From the NCBI RefSeq assembly GCF_032399705.1, contig NZ_CP135922.1, positions 1,364,001 to 1,428,000 of the forward strand: a DNA stretch of 64,000 nucleotides, in the 5' to 3' direction. The notes beneath the pieces are model-generated. The model searched no databases and was not told where the DNA came from. It was given only the letters and a program-made list of their open reading frames with translations. Every line of letters starts with the position of its first letter. Position 1 is the first letter of the stretch. Shown here piece after piece: positions 1-8,497 of the stretch. The stretch is from Paenibacillus sp. BIC5C1. Its GTDB lineage: Bacteria; Bacillota; Bacilli; Paenibacillales; Paenibacillaceae. Both the position numbers and the translations under genes were made by a program.

Positions 1-168
1 GAGTTAGAGGAACATGATCTGATTCTACGCAAAGAATATCCCCAAATTCCGCCCAAAGTTGAATATTCATTGTCGGAACGAGGAAAATCAATAATGCCAC
101 TGTTAGATATGATGTGTGATTGGGGAGAAGCCAATATGGCGTCTGCCCCAGGGTTAATACAATGCTAA
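1..168 (+). CDS. HxlR-family transcriptional regulator, C-terminal part
   Basis: The window opens inside this gene; 55 residues and a TAA stop are visible. The stretch with VEYSLSERGKSIMPLLD followed by DWGE is the usual end of the HxlR/DUF24 winged helix (wing strand, then dimerisation helix). HxlR proteins are dimeric DNA-binding regulators that often sense electrophiles or quinones through a cysteine in the part not seen here. The next gene, convergent with it, encodes a quinone-reductase-like flavoprotein, a common target of this family, so a regulator-target pair is likely. That link is inference. Confidence 0.8.
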   Translation, partial: ELEEHDLILRKEYPQIPPKVEYSLSERGKSIMPLLDMMCDWGEANMASAPGLIQC

Positions 169-198
169 CGGTCAGGTTGTGAGAGATTAAAAAAGCAA

Positions 199-238
199 AA
201 AGCAGTATCTCCTGAAAATTGGAGATACTGCTTTTTTG
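199..238. terminator. Bidirectional hairpin terminator
   Basis: A perfect 12-bp stem (AGCAGTATCTCC / GGAGATACTGCT, 201-232) with an 8-nt loop is followed by six T on the plus strand and flanked by A-rich sequence upstream. It sits between the two convergent genes and can end both. Confidence 0.85.
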
Positions 239-256
239 ATCTGCTCTGAGTGGGCT

Positions 257-784
257 TTAGAAGTTCTCCATGAAACGTAAATAGTTATGTGCGCTTTGTT
301 CCAATTCATCTGCTGTAGGTTCATGTTCTGCCCCGTAGAAGGCAAAGAATGGCCGATAATCGGCATCGCAGTAATAGAAAGTCGTCTCAAAAGGCGTTAG
401 CAGTTGTCCAAGGGTATAACGATATTTGCCCTCTTCCGTGTAATCCGCCTCTTTGATTCCGGCAGATACGGCCAAAGCGACTTTGCGTTGCTGCAATTTG
501 TCCCCCTTGGAGCCGTAAGCCCAGCCATACGTAAAAACTTCATCCAGCCATTGTTTAAGAAGAGGTGGGCTGCTGAACCAATAGAACGGAAATTGCAACA
601 CAAGATGGTCATGACTTTCAATGAGCTGCTGTTCTTGCTGCACATCAATATGTCCATCAGGGTAAACTTTATAAAGTTCATGTACCGTATATTTTTCTGG
701 ATATTGTTGGAGTTCTTCTATCCATCGTTTGTTGATGACCGACGTTTCCGGGTTGGGATGTGCTACGATGACAAGTGTTTTCAA
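257..784 (-). CDS. ywrO: YwrO-like NAD(P)H quinone oxidoreductase (flavodoxin_2 fold)
   Basis: This 175-residue protein is a full-length cytoplasmic FMN/FAD-dependent NAD(P)H:quinone reductase of the KefF/MdaB/YwrO group. These enzymes carry out two-electron reduction of quinones and nitro compounds. The N-terminus (KTLVIVAHPNPETS) is the flavin phosphate loop, and FPFYWFSSPPLLKQWLD is the hallmark aromatic/proline motif around the active site; the Y-G-W segment follows. The start is TTG at 784 (CAA on the plus strand) with AGAGGAAG nine bases upstream. The gene stands alone, convergent with the HxlR gene, and palindromic sites lie just upstream at 846-887. The family is clear; the physiological substrate is not known. 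Confidence 0.85.
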   Translation of the reverse strand: MKTLVIVAHPNPETSVINKRWIEELQQYPEKYTVHELYKVYPDGHIDVQQEQQLIESHDHLVLQFPFYWFSSPPLLKQWLDEVFTYGWAYGSKGDKLQQRKVALAVSAGIKEADYTEEGKYRYTLGQLLTPFETTFYYCDADYRPFFAFYGAEHEPTADELEQSAHNYLRFMENF

Positions 785-845
785 AATGAATTCTTCCTCT
801 CTAAGCTATAATGTTTCTTGAGTATAAAGGGAGAATTGCCAGGAT

Positions 846-887
846 GTAAGTATGCACTTTTAGTACAGGTACTTACCTTAAGGTAAG
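846..887. promoter_or_regulatory. Overlapping palindromes upstream of the quinone reductase (candidate operator)
   Basis: The region holds a perfect 16-bp palindrome, CTTACCTTAAGGTAAG (872-887), overlapping an inverted repeat GTAAGTA (846-852) / TACTTAC (870-876). They lie 62-103 bp upstream of the reductase start on the promoter side. Spaced TAC/GTA half sites resemble operators of HxlR proteins, so the regulator ending at 168 is a candidate ligand. The remaining sequence of the 785-1083 gap holds only a weak GCCGCCA/TGGCGGC hairpin (1010-1035). Confidence 0.45.
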
Positions 888-1083
888 CACCACCGGTCGT
901 TTTGTATGTTCCTTTGAGGCACTCCAAACGGTCATGGATATGAGGTGTGGCAGGGGGTTATGGGAACATGCAGAGCGTCTCGGGAAGGTTAAGTCATAGA
1001 AAGGAGTATAGCCGCCAGATTAATGCTTGGCGGCTGTTTATTAATTTTTAAGTTATAAACGTGGTGTGTTCGTAATGGAGTCA

Positions 1084-2001
1084 TTATTCCTCTTGCACAT
1101 TATAGAGCACACGGGCAAGCAGATTCTGACCATAATTGCCGAAATTTTTGCCAAAGATCGTCAATCCGCGTTTGTTCACTGGTCCGTCCGTTACAGCAAT
1201 TCGAAAGTGGATATCGCTTTTGTAATCCAGGCCAATCTCGTCCAGAGTTACATCGGAGATGCGGCATCCATCAATATAGCTGCCCTCTTGGGTGATACGG
1301 ATCAGTTTCAGCATCCCGTATTGATTCAGATGCGGCGGCCACCAGTCCGGATTGAACGTACCACGGGTATTACCAAAATCTCCTGGGCTCGTCCAACAAC
1401 CAATCTCGATGCCGTTAACGTAGAAATAAATATCCGAAGGGTAGTTGTCGCAAAAACCTGGTGCCTCCGAACCCAATTCCATGGACAACTGGATTTCGCT
1501 GAACGTTTGGTTGGGCTTAAGGTAGTTGGGAATTCGATATTCGAGATAACCTTCGGCTAGCCAAATCATCTCCGCATCAATACGGAGTGGATCAGCAAAG
1601 TAACGTGGATCATCGAACTCACCGACAATGCTGTCCCGGGTAGCGAGACCACATGTAGGAGCTGCCTGATAATCGCTATAATGCCCTACCTGAATTTCAA
1701 CCTCGTATCGGTTATAAATCTCCTGTGAACGCAGGTCCACCATTAATTTTTCCTCATTGAGATAACATATCTTCTGAATTCCATGTTTACCAACCGCAGT
1801 ATTGATCTCAATCAGACCGCTTTCTTCCAATTTCTTAATATGCATTGTAATGGCGCCATTGCTGAGCCCCAGTTTGGTTGCGAGATCATTGAGGTTAAGA
1901 CTCTGGTTCTTGGCAAGCAGTTCAATGATCTGGATCCGAATTTCCGAACTGAGTGCCTTGAAAATATTAACGCCAGACATCAGATCTTTAATATAAATCA
2001 T
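1084..2001 (-). CDS. ArsR-type winged-helix regulator with a C-terminal beta-rich domain
   Basis: This 305-residue protein begins with an ArsR/SmtB-like winged helix (about residues 8-80: FKALSSEIRIQIIELLA, then the recognition helix LGLSNGAITMHIKKLEESGL). A ~220-residue domain rich in Tyr, Trp, Asp and Gly follows, of the kind seen in large Paenibacillus ArsR-like regulators beside glycosidase genes. It is much longer than a metal-sensing ArsR (~100 aa), has no obvious Cys metal site, and is probably a sugar- or ligand-responsive repressor. I chose the ATG at 2001 because GGAAAGGA lies nine bases upstream; a longer frame starting at 2031 lacks a site. It is divergent from the arabinanase gene, with an inverted repeat (2161-2184) between them, so control of the arabinan locus is the likely role. 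Confidence 0.75.
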   Translation of the reverse strand: MIYIKDLMSGVNIFKALSSEIRIQIIELLAKNQSLNLNDLATKLGLSNGAITMHIKKLEESGLIEINTAVGKHGIQKICYLNEEKLMVDLRSQEIYNRYEVEIQVGHYSDYQAAPTCGLATRDSIVGEFDDPRYFADPLRIDAEMIWLAEGYLEYRIPNYLKPNQTFSEIQLSMELGSEAPGFCDNYPSDIYFYVNGIEIGCWTSPGDFGNTRGTFNPDWWPPHLNQYGMLKLIRITQEGSYIDGCRISDVTLDEIGLDYKSDIHFRIAVTDGPVNKRGLTIFGKNFGNYGQNLLARVLYNVQEE

Positions 2002-2160
2002 AGGTGGTTTTCCTTTCCACGTTCTGAACAAAGCCCTGCTGACCCAGGCTTTTGCACATTTATATGGTTTGTTTTAGATAATTATAAATGATTACCCGAT
2101 GGAAGGGAAGGGCGGAGTAAAGGAAGCCAAATCCCTTATATACATAGCATAAATGGGCGT

Positions 2161-2184
2161 AATATTCATAAATTGATGAATATT
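2161..2184. promoter_or_regulatory. Inverted repeat, candidate operator of the ArsR-type regulator
   Basis: AATATTCAT (2161-2169) and ATGAATATT (2176-2184) are perfect 9-bp arms with a 6-bp spacer, in the divergent region between the regulator and the GH43 gene. TGAA/TTCA half sites are typical of ArsR operators. The assignment is inference from position and symmetry. Confidence 0.5.
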
Positions 2185-2233
2185 TACTTTAGAAAATAAC
2201 TTAAATCATTTCATATATATTTGAAATATACCA

Positions 2234-2262
2234 TTGAAATGTGATGTAACCGCTTTTATAAT
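2234..2262 (+). promoter_or_regulatory. SigA promoter with an embedded cre site
   Basis: TTGAAA (2234-2239) and TATAAT (2257-2262) are separated by exactly 17 bp. A catabolite-responsive element, TGTAACCGCTTTTA (2245-2258), matches 13 of 14 positions of the TGWAANCGNTNWCA consensus. It lies between the two boxes and overlaps the -10, so bound CcpA would block RNA polymerase directly. The promoter drives the arabinanase gene. Confidence 0.75.
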
Positions 2263-2334
2263 CCTAGTATACCTAAATTGATTTAATACTTCATGAACCA
2301 AATTAACTATTTGATCAGGAGAGGTGGATTCGAT

Positions 2335-3312
2335 TTGGAAAAGTTCAAAGGAATGACAGGATTCAGGAAGAAACGTTGGGCATTACCTGCACTACTTGTA
2401 CTTGTTTTGCTATTGGCGGGTCAGTCCCGGGCATTCGCGGCATTTTGGAATCTGAGCGGAGATATTGCCGTCCACGATCCATCCATCATCAAAGAAGGAA
2501 ACTCATGGTATACCTTCTCAACAGGTCCTGGCATTCAGGTCCTGAAATCAGATAACGGCTCCTCCTGGTATCGTGTTCCGCAGATTTTTCTGAGCAAGCC
2601 CTCCTGGTGGGCCTCTGCCGTTCCGGGACAGAGCGGTCTGGATGTATGGGCGCCTGACGTGGAGCAGTACAACGGAAAAGTGTGGCTGTATTATTCCATC
2701 TCTACCTTTGGCTCCAACAGATCTGCGATCGGGCTTGCGTCTGCAACCAGCATTGGAGCAGGTCAGTGGAAGGATGAGGGGTTAGTACTTCAAACCACAA
2801 CCGCCAACGATTATAACGCTATTGATCCGAATCTGGTCATCGATGCTTCAGGCAACCCGTGGCTGGCTTTCGGTTCTTTCTGGAGCGGTCTGAAGATTGT
2901 GAAACTCGACAAAAACACAATGAAACCGACCGGAAGCATATCCTCCATTGCGGCGCGTCCGAATAATGGCGGGGCCATCGAAGCACCAAGTATTGTGTAC
3001 CGTAACGGTTATTATTACTTGTTTGCCTCCATTGATTCCTGCTGCCAGGGCGTAAATAGCACGTACAAAATGGTCTATGGACGTTCGACAAGTATCACAG
3101 GACCGTATGTGGACAAAAACGGTGTGAACATGTTGAATGGTGGCGGAACCCTATTGGATTCGGGGAATGTCAAATGGAAGGGACCGGGCGGTCAGGATGT
3201 GTATAACGGTAATGTGATTGCGCGCCACGCCTATGATGCTGATGATAATGGCAATCCGAAGCTGCTAATCAACGACCTGCTGTGGGATTCCAGCGGCTGG
3301 CCAACCTACTAG
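2335..3312 (+). CDS. Exported endo-1,5-alpha-L-arabinanase (GH43)
   Basis: This 325-residue enzyme cleaves alpha-1,5-linked arabinan outside the cell. A positively charged, hydrophobic signal peptide ends near AFA-A (about residue 35), and the mature protein is a single five-bladed propeller. The GH43 triad is visible: base D48 in HDPSI, pKa modulator D164 in NAIDPNL, and acid E216 in GGAIEAPS. The best start is TTG at 2335, because AGGAGAGGTGG lies just in front of it; an in-frame ATG at 2293 has no ribosome site and would put 14 odd residues before the signal. It is the first gene after the cre-controlled promoter, and the transporter that probably imports its products follows. Confidence 0.85.
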   Translation: MEKFKGMTGFRKKRWALPALLVLVLLLAGQSRAFAAFWNLSGDIAVHDPSIIKEGNSWYTFSTGPGIQVLKSDNGSSWYRVPQIFLSKPSWWASAVPGQSGLDVWAPDVEQYNGKVWLYYSISTFGSNRSAIGLASATSIGAGQWKDEGLVLQTTTANDYNAIDPNLVIDASGNPWLAFGSFWSGLKIVKLDKNTMKPTGSISSIAARPNNGGAIEAPSIVYRNGYYYLFASIDSCCQGVNSTYKMVYGRSTSITGPYVDKNGVNMLNGGGTLLDSGNVKWKGPGGQDVYNGNVIARHAYDADDNGNPKLLINDLLWDSSGWPTY

Positions 3313-3349
3313 TTTGTTTTAAATAAATATAAAATGTTTTAACAAAGTA

Positions 3350-3431
3350 TTGACTAAAGTGATCTGGATTTGATAAATTTAACAACAGAAATCTTATTTT
3401 ACTGAATTGAATACGGTTACAAATCCAGATC
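3350..3431 (+). promoter_or_regulatory. Transporter-operon promoter, cre site and leader inverted repeat
   Basis: TTGACT (3350-3355) with a GATAAAT-like -10 near 3372-3378 is a probable promoter. TGAATACGGTTACA (3408-3421) matches the cre consensus at 13 of 14 positions and sits downstream of the promoter, where CcpA would act as a roadblock. GATCTGGATTT (3361-3371) and AAATCCAGATC (3421-3431) are perfect 11-bp inverted arms. The second arm ends two bases before the AGGAGG of the next gene. Confidence 0.55.
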
Positions 3432-3444
3432 AGGAGGGGTTCAG

Positions 3445-4785
3445 ATGGTAAAGAAAAAAAGATTGGTCACACTTATGCTTTTAATGCTGGTAAGTGCACT
3501 CGTGTTTGCGGGCTGCGGAGGAAGCAGCGGATCAAGCGGGGACAAGGAATTGACATTCATGTTCCGTGGTGGCACAGATGAACAAAAGGCATATCAAGCC
3601 GTTGTTAAAAAGTTTGAAGAAGAGCATCCAGGTGTCAAAGTCAAAATTATCGTAACAGCTGCAGATCAATATGCGACAAAATTGAGAGCTGCCATTACAG
3701 GCAACAGCTTGCCGGACGTATTTTATTTTAACCCTGGTGATGTGAAAGCCTATGTGAACAGCAATGTGCTAATGAACCTGACACCTTACATTGAAAATAA
3801 TGCGGACGTAGATCTGGATAACATCTGGAAATATGGTGTGGATCTGTACCGTTATGATGGCAAAATGGCAGGTCAGGGCGATCTCTACGGCATGCCGAAA
3901 GATCTGGGTCCGTTCGCACTCGGATATAACAAGACATTATTCGAAAAAGAGGGCATCCCTTTCCCTGATAAGGACAAGCCTTACACATGGGACGAATTCA
4001 TCAAGGTCAACCAACAAGCAACCAAGGATACGAATGGAGACGGTAAACCGGACGTGTTTGGTACAGGCTTCAACGTACAATGGGCGCTGCAGTCCTTTGT
4101 ATGGAGCAATGGTGCAGACTGGTTGGATGACAGCAAAACAAAGGTAACCATTGATGATCCGAAATTTGCGGAAGCACTGCAATTCTTTGCAGACATGCAA
4201 AACAAATACAAAATCACGCCTTCCATTGAGGAAGCGCAAACATTGGATACGTACCAACGTTGGATGAAAGGAGAAATGGCTTTCTTCCCGGTAGGTCCGT
4301 GGGATATGAGTACATTTGAGAAACTGCCTTTCGAATATGATTTGCTGCCTTTCCCTGCAGGCTCTACGGGTAAATCCGCAACGTGGATCGGTTCACTCGG
4401 TATCGGTGTATCGGCCAAAACGAAACATCCGGAAGAAGCTGCAGCATTGGTGAATTACCTCACCGCTTCCAAAGAAGGCATGCAGCAGTTGGTTGATGCC
4501 AAAGTGCAAATCCCGAATCTGCTTGATATGGCTGACGAGTGGGCCAAGGATACTTCAACGAAACCAGCCAACAAACAGGAATTCATTGATATCGTAGAGG
4601 ATTACGGTCGCGCGCTTCCAGGGAACTACACGTACAATGCGGAATGGTATGACCTGTTCTTCACTGATATCCAGCCCGTACTGGATGGCAAGATTACAGC
4701 CGCAGAATATGTGAAGCAGCAACAGCCAAAAATGCAGAAACTGTTGGACAAAGCAGTAGAGCAAGAGAAAAAATCTCAGAAATAA
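3445..4785 (+). CDS. Sugar ABC transporter substrate-binding lipoprotein (arabino-oligosaccharide type)
   Basis: This 446-residue family-1 binding protein has a lipoprotein signal with the lipobox FAGC at Cys-24, then a Gly/Ser linker and the two-lobed fold ([20 protein letters not shown]..., and later [14 protein letters not shown], typical of the hinge region). It captures oligosaccharides outside the membrane and delivers them to the two permeases that follow. A cre site, exported arabinanases on both sides and an absent ATPase gene are what is known for AraNPQ-type systems, which share a common MsmX-like ATPase. Arabino-oligosaccharide is therefore the likely substrate; this is inferred from neighbours. 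Confidence 0.85.
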   Translation: MVKKKRLVTLMLLMLVSALVFAGCGGSSGSSGDKELTFMFRGGTDEQKAYQAVVKKFEEEHPGVKVKIIVTAADQYATKLRAAITGNSLPDVFYFNPGDVKAYVNSNVLMNLTPYIENNADVDLDNIWKYGVDLYRYDGKMAGQGDLYGMPKDLGPFALGYNKTLFEKEGIPFPDKDKPYTWDEFIKVNQQATKDTNGDGKPDVFGTGFNVQWALQSFVWSNGADWLDDSKTKVTIDDPKFAEALQFFADMQNKYKITPSIEEAQTLDTYQRWMKGEMAFFPVGPWDMSTFEKLPFEYDLLPFPAGSTGKSATWIGSLGIGVSAKTKHPEEAAALVNYLTASKEGMQQLVDAKVQIPNLLDMADEWAKDTSTKPANKQEFIDIVEDYGRALPGNYTYNAEWYDLFFTDIQPVLDGKITAAEYVKQQQPKMQKLLDKAVEQEKKSQK

Positions 4786-4895
4786 GTATTTTGCAACATG
4801 CTGAAGTGTGACTGAAAAGATTGAAGGGTAGGTTCTAGAGAGAAGCAGCCCACCAAATGGATAGAGTAATAGATTCCGTGTTCAAAAAAAGGCGG

Positions 4896-4930
4896 TGCCA
4901 GCAGCCTGCTATCACGCTGCTGGCATCATT
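4896..4930 (+). terminator. Hairpin between binding protein and permeases (attenuator)
   Basis: TGCCAGCAGC (4896-4905) and GCTGCTGGCA (4916-4925) form a perfect 10-bp stem, followed by a short T stretch (TCATTTTGG). Partial terminators here are usual in ABC operons, where the binding protein is needed in excess over the permeases. Confidence 0.6.
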
Positions 4931-4945
4931 TTGGATTCCATACGG

Positions 4946-5000
4946 GTATGTTGCATGAATTGATCGAGCAAGCAGGCGTGTATCGATTCATGCAACATGC
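4946..5000. repeat. Long inverted repeat before the first permease
   Basis: Arms 4946-4960 and 4986-5000 are 15 bp long with one mismatch (core TTGCATGAAT / ATTCATGCAA). This second stem-loop lies after the attenuator and ends 26 bp before the permease start. It may protect or process the mRNA; function unknown. Confidence 0.5.
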
Positions 5001-5026
5001 TGATATTAGAAACAGGGGTGAGCGCA

Positions 5027-5917
5027 GTGATTACAAAATCTAGTTTGTATCGCAAAGAGAGGCTGTACGGATATTTGTTTATTTTGCCTCCGGTTCTTGG
5101 TTTGCTGATCTTTGTTCTGTTCCCTTTCCTATATTCCTTGTACGGTTCGTTTACGGATTGGGATGGCTTGGGACAGATGAACTTTATCGGTTTAGCCAAT
5201 TTTAAGGATTTGCTCACGGATGATCTGTTTTACAAAGCGATGTTCAACACCTTTTATCTGATGCTGGGTATCCCGATTGGTTTGTTGCTTGCATTGCTGC
5301 TGGCGATGGGTCTGAATCGTAAAATTCCCGGCACTACAACGTTCCGTGTGATCTATTATATTCCGGTCATTTCTTCCCTCGCAGCGGTGTCCATCATGTG
5401 GAACTGGGCGTACAACGGGGATTACGGATTAGTGAACCAATTCCTTGATCTGTTCGGTATTGAAGGCCCTAACTGGCTCGCAAACAAAGATACGGTTAAA
5501 CCGGCCCTGATTATTATGACGGTGTGGAAAGGTCTGGGTTATACGATGTTATTGTATCTGGCTGCACTGCAAAGTGTATCACGTACATATTACGAAGCGG
5601 CTGAGCTTGATGGAGCGAACGGGTTCCAGATTTTTCGCAACATCACCTGGCCGATGGTGAAGCCGGTTACCTTTTTCCTCGTTGTTACGAATATTATTGG
5701 TGGTTCCCAAATCTTCACTGAAATGAACATTATGACGCCTACGGGTGGTCCTGAATATTCATCCGCATCGATTGTCTTCTACATCTGGCAGAAAGCATTC
5801 AGTAACCTGCAAATGGGTTATGCCTCTGCGATGGCCATGATTCTTGGTATTTTCATTTTTGTCATTACCTTGGTGCAGTTCAAAATGAACGAAAAATCAG
5901 CCTATGATGGGGATTAA
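5027..5917 (+). CDS. Sugar ABC transporter permease, MalF/AraP type
   Basis: This 296-residue inner-membrane subunit has about six hydrophobic segments. The ABC-permease coupling loop YYEAAELDGANGFQIFRNITWPMVKP (EAA motif) lies near residue 200. GTG at 5027 is the best start, with AGGGGTGAG six bases ahead; an ATG at 4997 lies inside an inverted-repeat arm and has no ribosome site. It pairs with the next gene to form the channel for the binding protein upstream. The ATPase must come from elsewhere in the genome. Confidence 0.85.
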   Translation: MITKSSLYRKERLYGYLFILPPVLGLLIFVLFPFLYSLYGSFTDWDGLGQMNFIGLANFKDLLTDDLFYKAMFNTFYLMLGIPIGLLLALLLAMGLNRKIPGTTTFRVIYYIPVISSLAAVSIMWNWAYNGDYGLVNQFLDLFGIEGPNWLANKDTVKPALIIMTVWKGLGYTMLLYLAALQSVSRTYYEAAELDGANGFQIFRNITWPMVKPVTFFLVVTNIIGGSQIFTEMNIMTPTGGPEYSSASIVFYIWQKAFSNLQMGYASAMAMILGIFIFVITLVQFKMNEKSAYDGD

Positions 5918-5943
5918 TGGTCTAGGAAAGGAGTGAACCGGAG

Positions 5944-6786
5944 ATGTCTTACAGTCAAAAGAGGAAACTAACGAACTCTATCATTTTTATCGTTTTGGCA
6001 CTTGGTGCTATTGCGATGATTGCACCACTGATCTGGATGTTGTCCACTTCTGTGAAGGAGAAGCAGGATGTGTTCGCACTTCCGCCCGTGTGGATACCTG
6101 AAGTGTTCCAATTCGGAAAGTATAAGGAAATCTGGGAAGCAGGTCCGTTACTCAGCGGGATCAAAAACAGCTTGATCGTGGCGATCAGTGTTACCGTTGT
6201 CGGGACGTTTACGTCGAGTATCGCTGCCTTTGCTTTTGCCAAATTGAGATTTCCGCATAAAAACAAACTGTTTCTTGCATTGCTCGCATCGATGATGATT
6301 CCGTATCCGACAGTCATGATTCCGCAATTCATCATGTTCTCCAAGTTGGGCTGGGTGGACACGCTCTTGCCGCTTATCGTTCCCGGATTATTTGGGAACG
6401 TCGTTATGATCTTCTTCCTTCGTCAATACCTGCTTAGTGTACCTGATGCCATTATTGAAGCAGCGAAAATTGATGGCAGCTCCTATTTCCGACTGTACTC
6501 CAGCATTACGTTCCCGCTCATTAAACCAGCGATTGCAGCTCAACTGATTCTCTGGTTCATGGGTATCTGGAATGATTATCTGGCACCGATTATTTATCTG
6601 AATTCACCTGAGAAACAGACCTTGCAGCTCGTTATTGCGAACTTCAATGCCACGTATGCGATCCAGACGGATTACCCGCTTATTATGGCGGCGTCCATTG
6701 TTGCGCTGCTGCCGGTGTTGATCATCTTCCTGATCTTCCAGAAACAGATTATTGAATCGGTAGCGATCTCTGGAGTGAAAGGATGA
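5944..6786 (+). CDS. Sugar ABC transporter permease, MalG/AraQ type
   Basis: This 280-residue integral membrane subunit is the partner of the preceding permease. It has six predicted membrane spans and the EAA loop (IEAAKIDGSSYFRLYSSI, about residues 176-193). An AGGAAAGGAG site lies upstream, 26 bp after the previous stop. Its last four bases overlap the start of the next gene (ATGA), so the GH43 lipoprotein is translationally coupled to the transporter. Confidence 0.87.
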   Translation: MSYSQKRKLTNSIIFIVLALGAIAMIAPLIWMLSTSVKEKQDVFALPPVWIPEVFQFGKYKEIWEAGPLLSGIKNSLIVAISVTVVGTFTSSIAAFAFAKLRFPHKNKLFLALLASMMIPYPTVMIPQFIMFSKLGWVDTLLPLIVPGLFGNVVMIFFLRQYLLSVPDAIIEAAKIDGSSYFRLYSSITFPLIKPAIAAQLILWFMGIWNDYLAPIIYLNSPEKQTLQLVIANFNATYAIQTDYPLIMAASIVALLPVLIIFLIFQKQIIESVAISGVKG

Positions 6787-8264
6787 ATCAGCGGAGAATA
6801 TTCCGCGGGTGGACGAATTCAGGAAAAGGAGTTGTTGCTTCCATGTTGCTTATGCTGCTGGTTGGGGCTACAGGCTGTTCTGGAGATGGAGCAGGGGAAT
6901 CAGTTTCCCCGCCGGTCTTTCCGGATGCTCCCCAAGATACTCAATTGTATGACACCTCCATTCTGGACGACGAATCCCGTTGGACGGTGAACAATGCGCA
7001 TGATCCGGCTATTATCAAAACAGATCAGGGATATTACGTCTATTCCACAGACGTTCGTGTAGCAGGGGAAGCGAAACCGGGCGTCATGGTACGCAAATCG
7101 GATGATTTAATTAACTGGAAATGGGTAGGTCAAGCATTGCCAGGTATCCCAAAGGAAGCGCTTGATTGGACAGGTGCAGTTAACCTGTGGGCACCGGATG
7201 TGATTCAGGTTGGTGATACCTACCGAATGTATTATTCGGCTTCGACCTTTGGCAGCACGCGGTCGGCCATCGGTTTGCAGACATCCCCGTCCCCGGAAGG
7301 TCCTTGGACAGATGAAGGATTGGTTGTTAAAACATCCGAGAATGAAAAGGATAAGTTGAATGCCATTGATGCCAATCCAGTCTTGGATGCCGAAGGCAAT
7401 TCATGGATGGTATACGGTTCTTTTTTCGACGGGATATATATTGCGCCTCTTGATCCGAAAACCGGAAAGTTCAAGGAAGAGGGGTATGGTACCCGCATTG
7501 CTGCCCGTGATCGTGCTACGGAAGAAGGTGCGGTGGAGGGGCCATATATTGTCTATAACCCGGAATTTAAAAAGTATTATCTATTCGTCTCATATGATTC
7601 TTTATTCGAAGATTATAACGTGCGTGTAGCCCGCGCTGATTCCATTACAGGCCCCTATACGGATGTAAATGGCATGAACATGCTGGATACGGAGCATCTG
7701 CCTCAATACGAAGTAGGAACCAAAATTCTGGGTGGCTATCGCTTCACCGAAGGTGAGGGCTGGGTTGCACCAGGACATAACTCGGTTCTTAAAGATGGTG
7801 ACGATTATTATATCGTGCATCATGCGAGAGGCGAGACGGATAAAAACTGGCCGTATTTGCATGTACGTAAAATGCTGTGGACCAAGGACGGCTGGCCTGT
7901 TGTATCACCGGAACGTTATGCAGGGGAGTACACACAGGACATACCGAAGTCGATGATTGCCGGGGAGTGGGAAGGTCTGGCTGTTGATCCGTCGGTGGAC
8001 GGACAGGTACAGGCAGTGCCTTACACCTTGCAAGCCAACGGCAAATTGAAAAGCGAAAACGGTTCAGGCAAATGGACGTTTGACGGCAAACAAACACTGA
8101 CGCTGGAGTGGAAAGAAAGCCCGTGGGGCGGAGCCTCCACAGAAGAGCTGAAGTTGCTCCCGTCCTGGGACTGGGAGCGAAGCCAGCCTGCACTTGTGGT
8201 TACTGGCCTGAGCGACCGCGGCATTGCTGTCTGGGGCAAGCAGATTAGCGCCGCAGAGAAATAA
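6783..8264 (+). CDS. GH43 arabinanase lipoprotein with C-terminal beta domain
   Basis: This 493-residue enzyme is anchored outside the membrane: the signal ends in GATGC, with the lipidated Cys near residue 32. The GH43 propeller (about residues 65-390) carries D74 in HDPAI, D196 in NAIDAN and E252 in GAVEGPY as base, modulator and acid. The remaining ~100 residues form a small lipocalin-like beta module known from two-domain endo-arabinanases. Overlap with the permease gene and surface anchoring suggest that it trims arabinan fragments next to the importer. Its propeller is recognisably related to the 2335-3312 enzyme (shared NLWAPDV / VWAPDV and STFGS motifs), so the two probably arose by an old duplication. 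Confidence 0.83.
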   Translation: MNQRRIFRGWTNSGKGVVASMLLMLLVGATGCSGDGAGESVSPPVFPDAPQDTQLYDTSILDDESRWTVNNAHDPAIIKTDQGYYVYSTDVRVAGEAKPGVMVRKSDDLINWKWVGQALPGIPKEALDWTGAVNLWAPDVIQVGDTYRMYYSASTFGSTRSAIGLQTSPSPEGPWTDEGLVVKTSENEKDKLNAIDANPVLDAEGNSWMVYGSFFDGIYIAPLDPKTGKFKEEGYGTRIAARDRATEEGAVEGPYIVYNPEFKKYYLFVSYDSLFEDYNVRVARADSITGPYTDVNGMNMLDTEHLPQYEVGTKILGGYRFTEGEGWVAPGHNSVLKDGDDYYIVHHARGETDKNWPYLHVRKMLWTKDGWPVVSPERYAGEYTQDIPKSMIAGEWEGLAVDPSVDGQVQAVPYTLQANGKLKSENGSGKWTFDGKQTLTLEWKESPWGGASTEELKLLPSWDWERSQPALVVTGLSDRGIAVWGKQISAAEK

Positions 8265-8270
8265 GAGGCC

Positions 8271-8399
8271 CGGAGTTAGATTTGGTTCAGCGAGCGCGGA
8301 AAGTGCGAAGCTGTTGCTTTCAAGGTGCATAAGCAGCGCAGGGGGAGGACAAGAGAGCGACAAGGCCCTGCCACCCCCGGAGCGTCCGCGGTGCACCAG
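8271..8399 (+). repeat. GC-rich structured repeat, copy A (short form)
   Basis: This 129-bp GC-rich unit recurs almost unchanged at 8497-8695. It starts with GGTTCAGCGAGCGCGG and ends with GCGTCCGCGGTGCACC. The ends pair (GGTGCA with TGCACC, GGGGG with CCCCC), giving one long imperfect stem. Relative to copy B it lacks about 70 bp between two GGAGG direct repeats, so it looks like an internal deletion of the same element. Confidence 0.75.
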
Positions 8400-8402
8400 C
8401 AG

Positions 8403-8497
8403 CTGGCCGAGAAAATACGGCCAGTCATGCATTTTGTGGGGAGAGTCGACCGAGCAAAGCGGTCGACCCCATAGAAACAGAGCCACACCGATGGCTC
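8403..8497 (+). repeat. Three hairpins between the repeat copies
   Basis: Three perfect stems follow one another: CTGGCCG/CGGCCAG (8403-8424), GTCGACC/GGTCGAC (8445-8467) and GAGCCA/TGGCTC (8480-8497). None is followed by a T run, so they are not classic terminators. Together with the repeat copies they fill the 500-bp gap between two GH43 genes. Confidence 0.6.

Noticed and set aside
1010..1045. Terminator for the ArsR-type gene
   Set aside because: The GCCGCCA/TGGCGGC hairpin has its T-rich side on the plus strand, the wrong side for the minus-strand gene.
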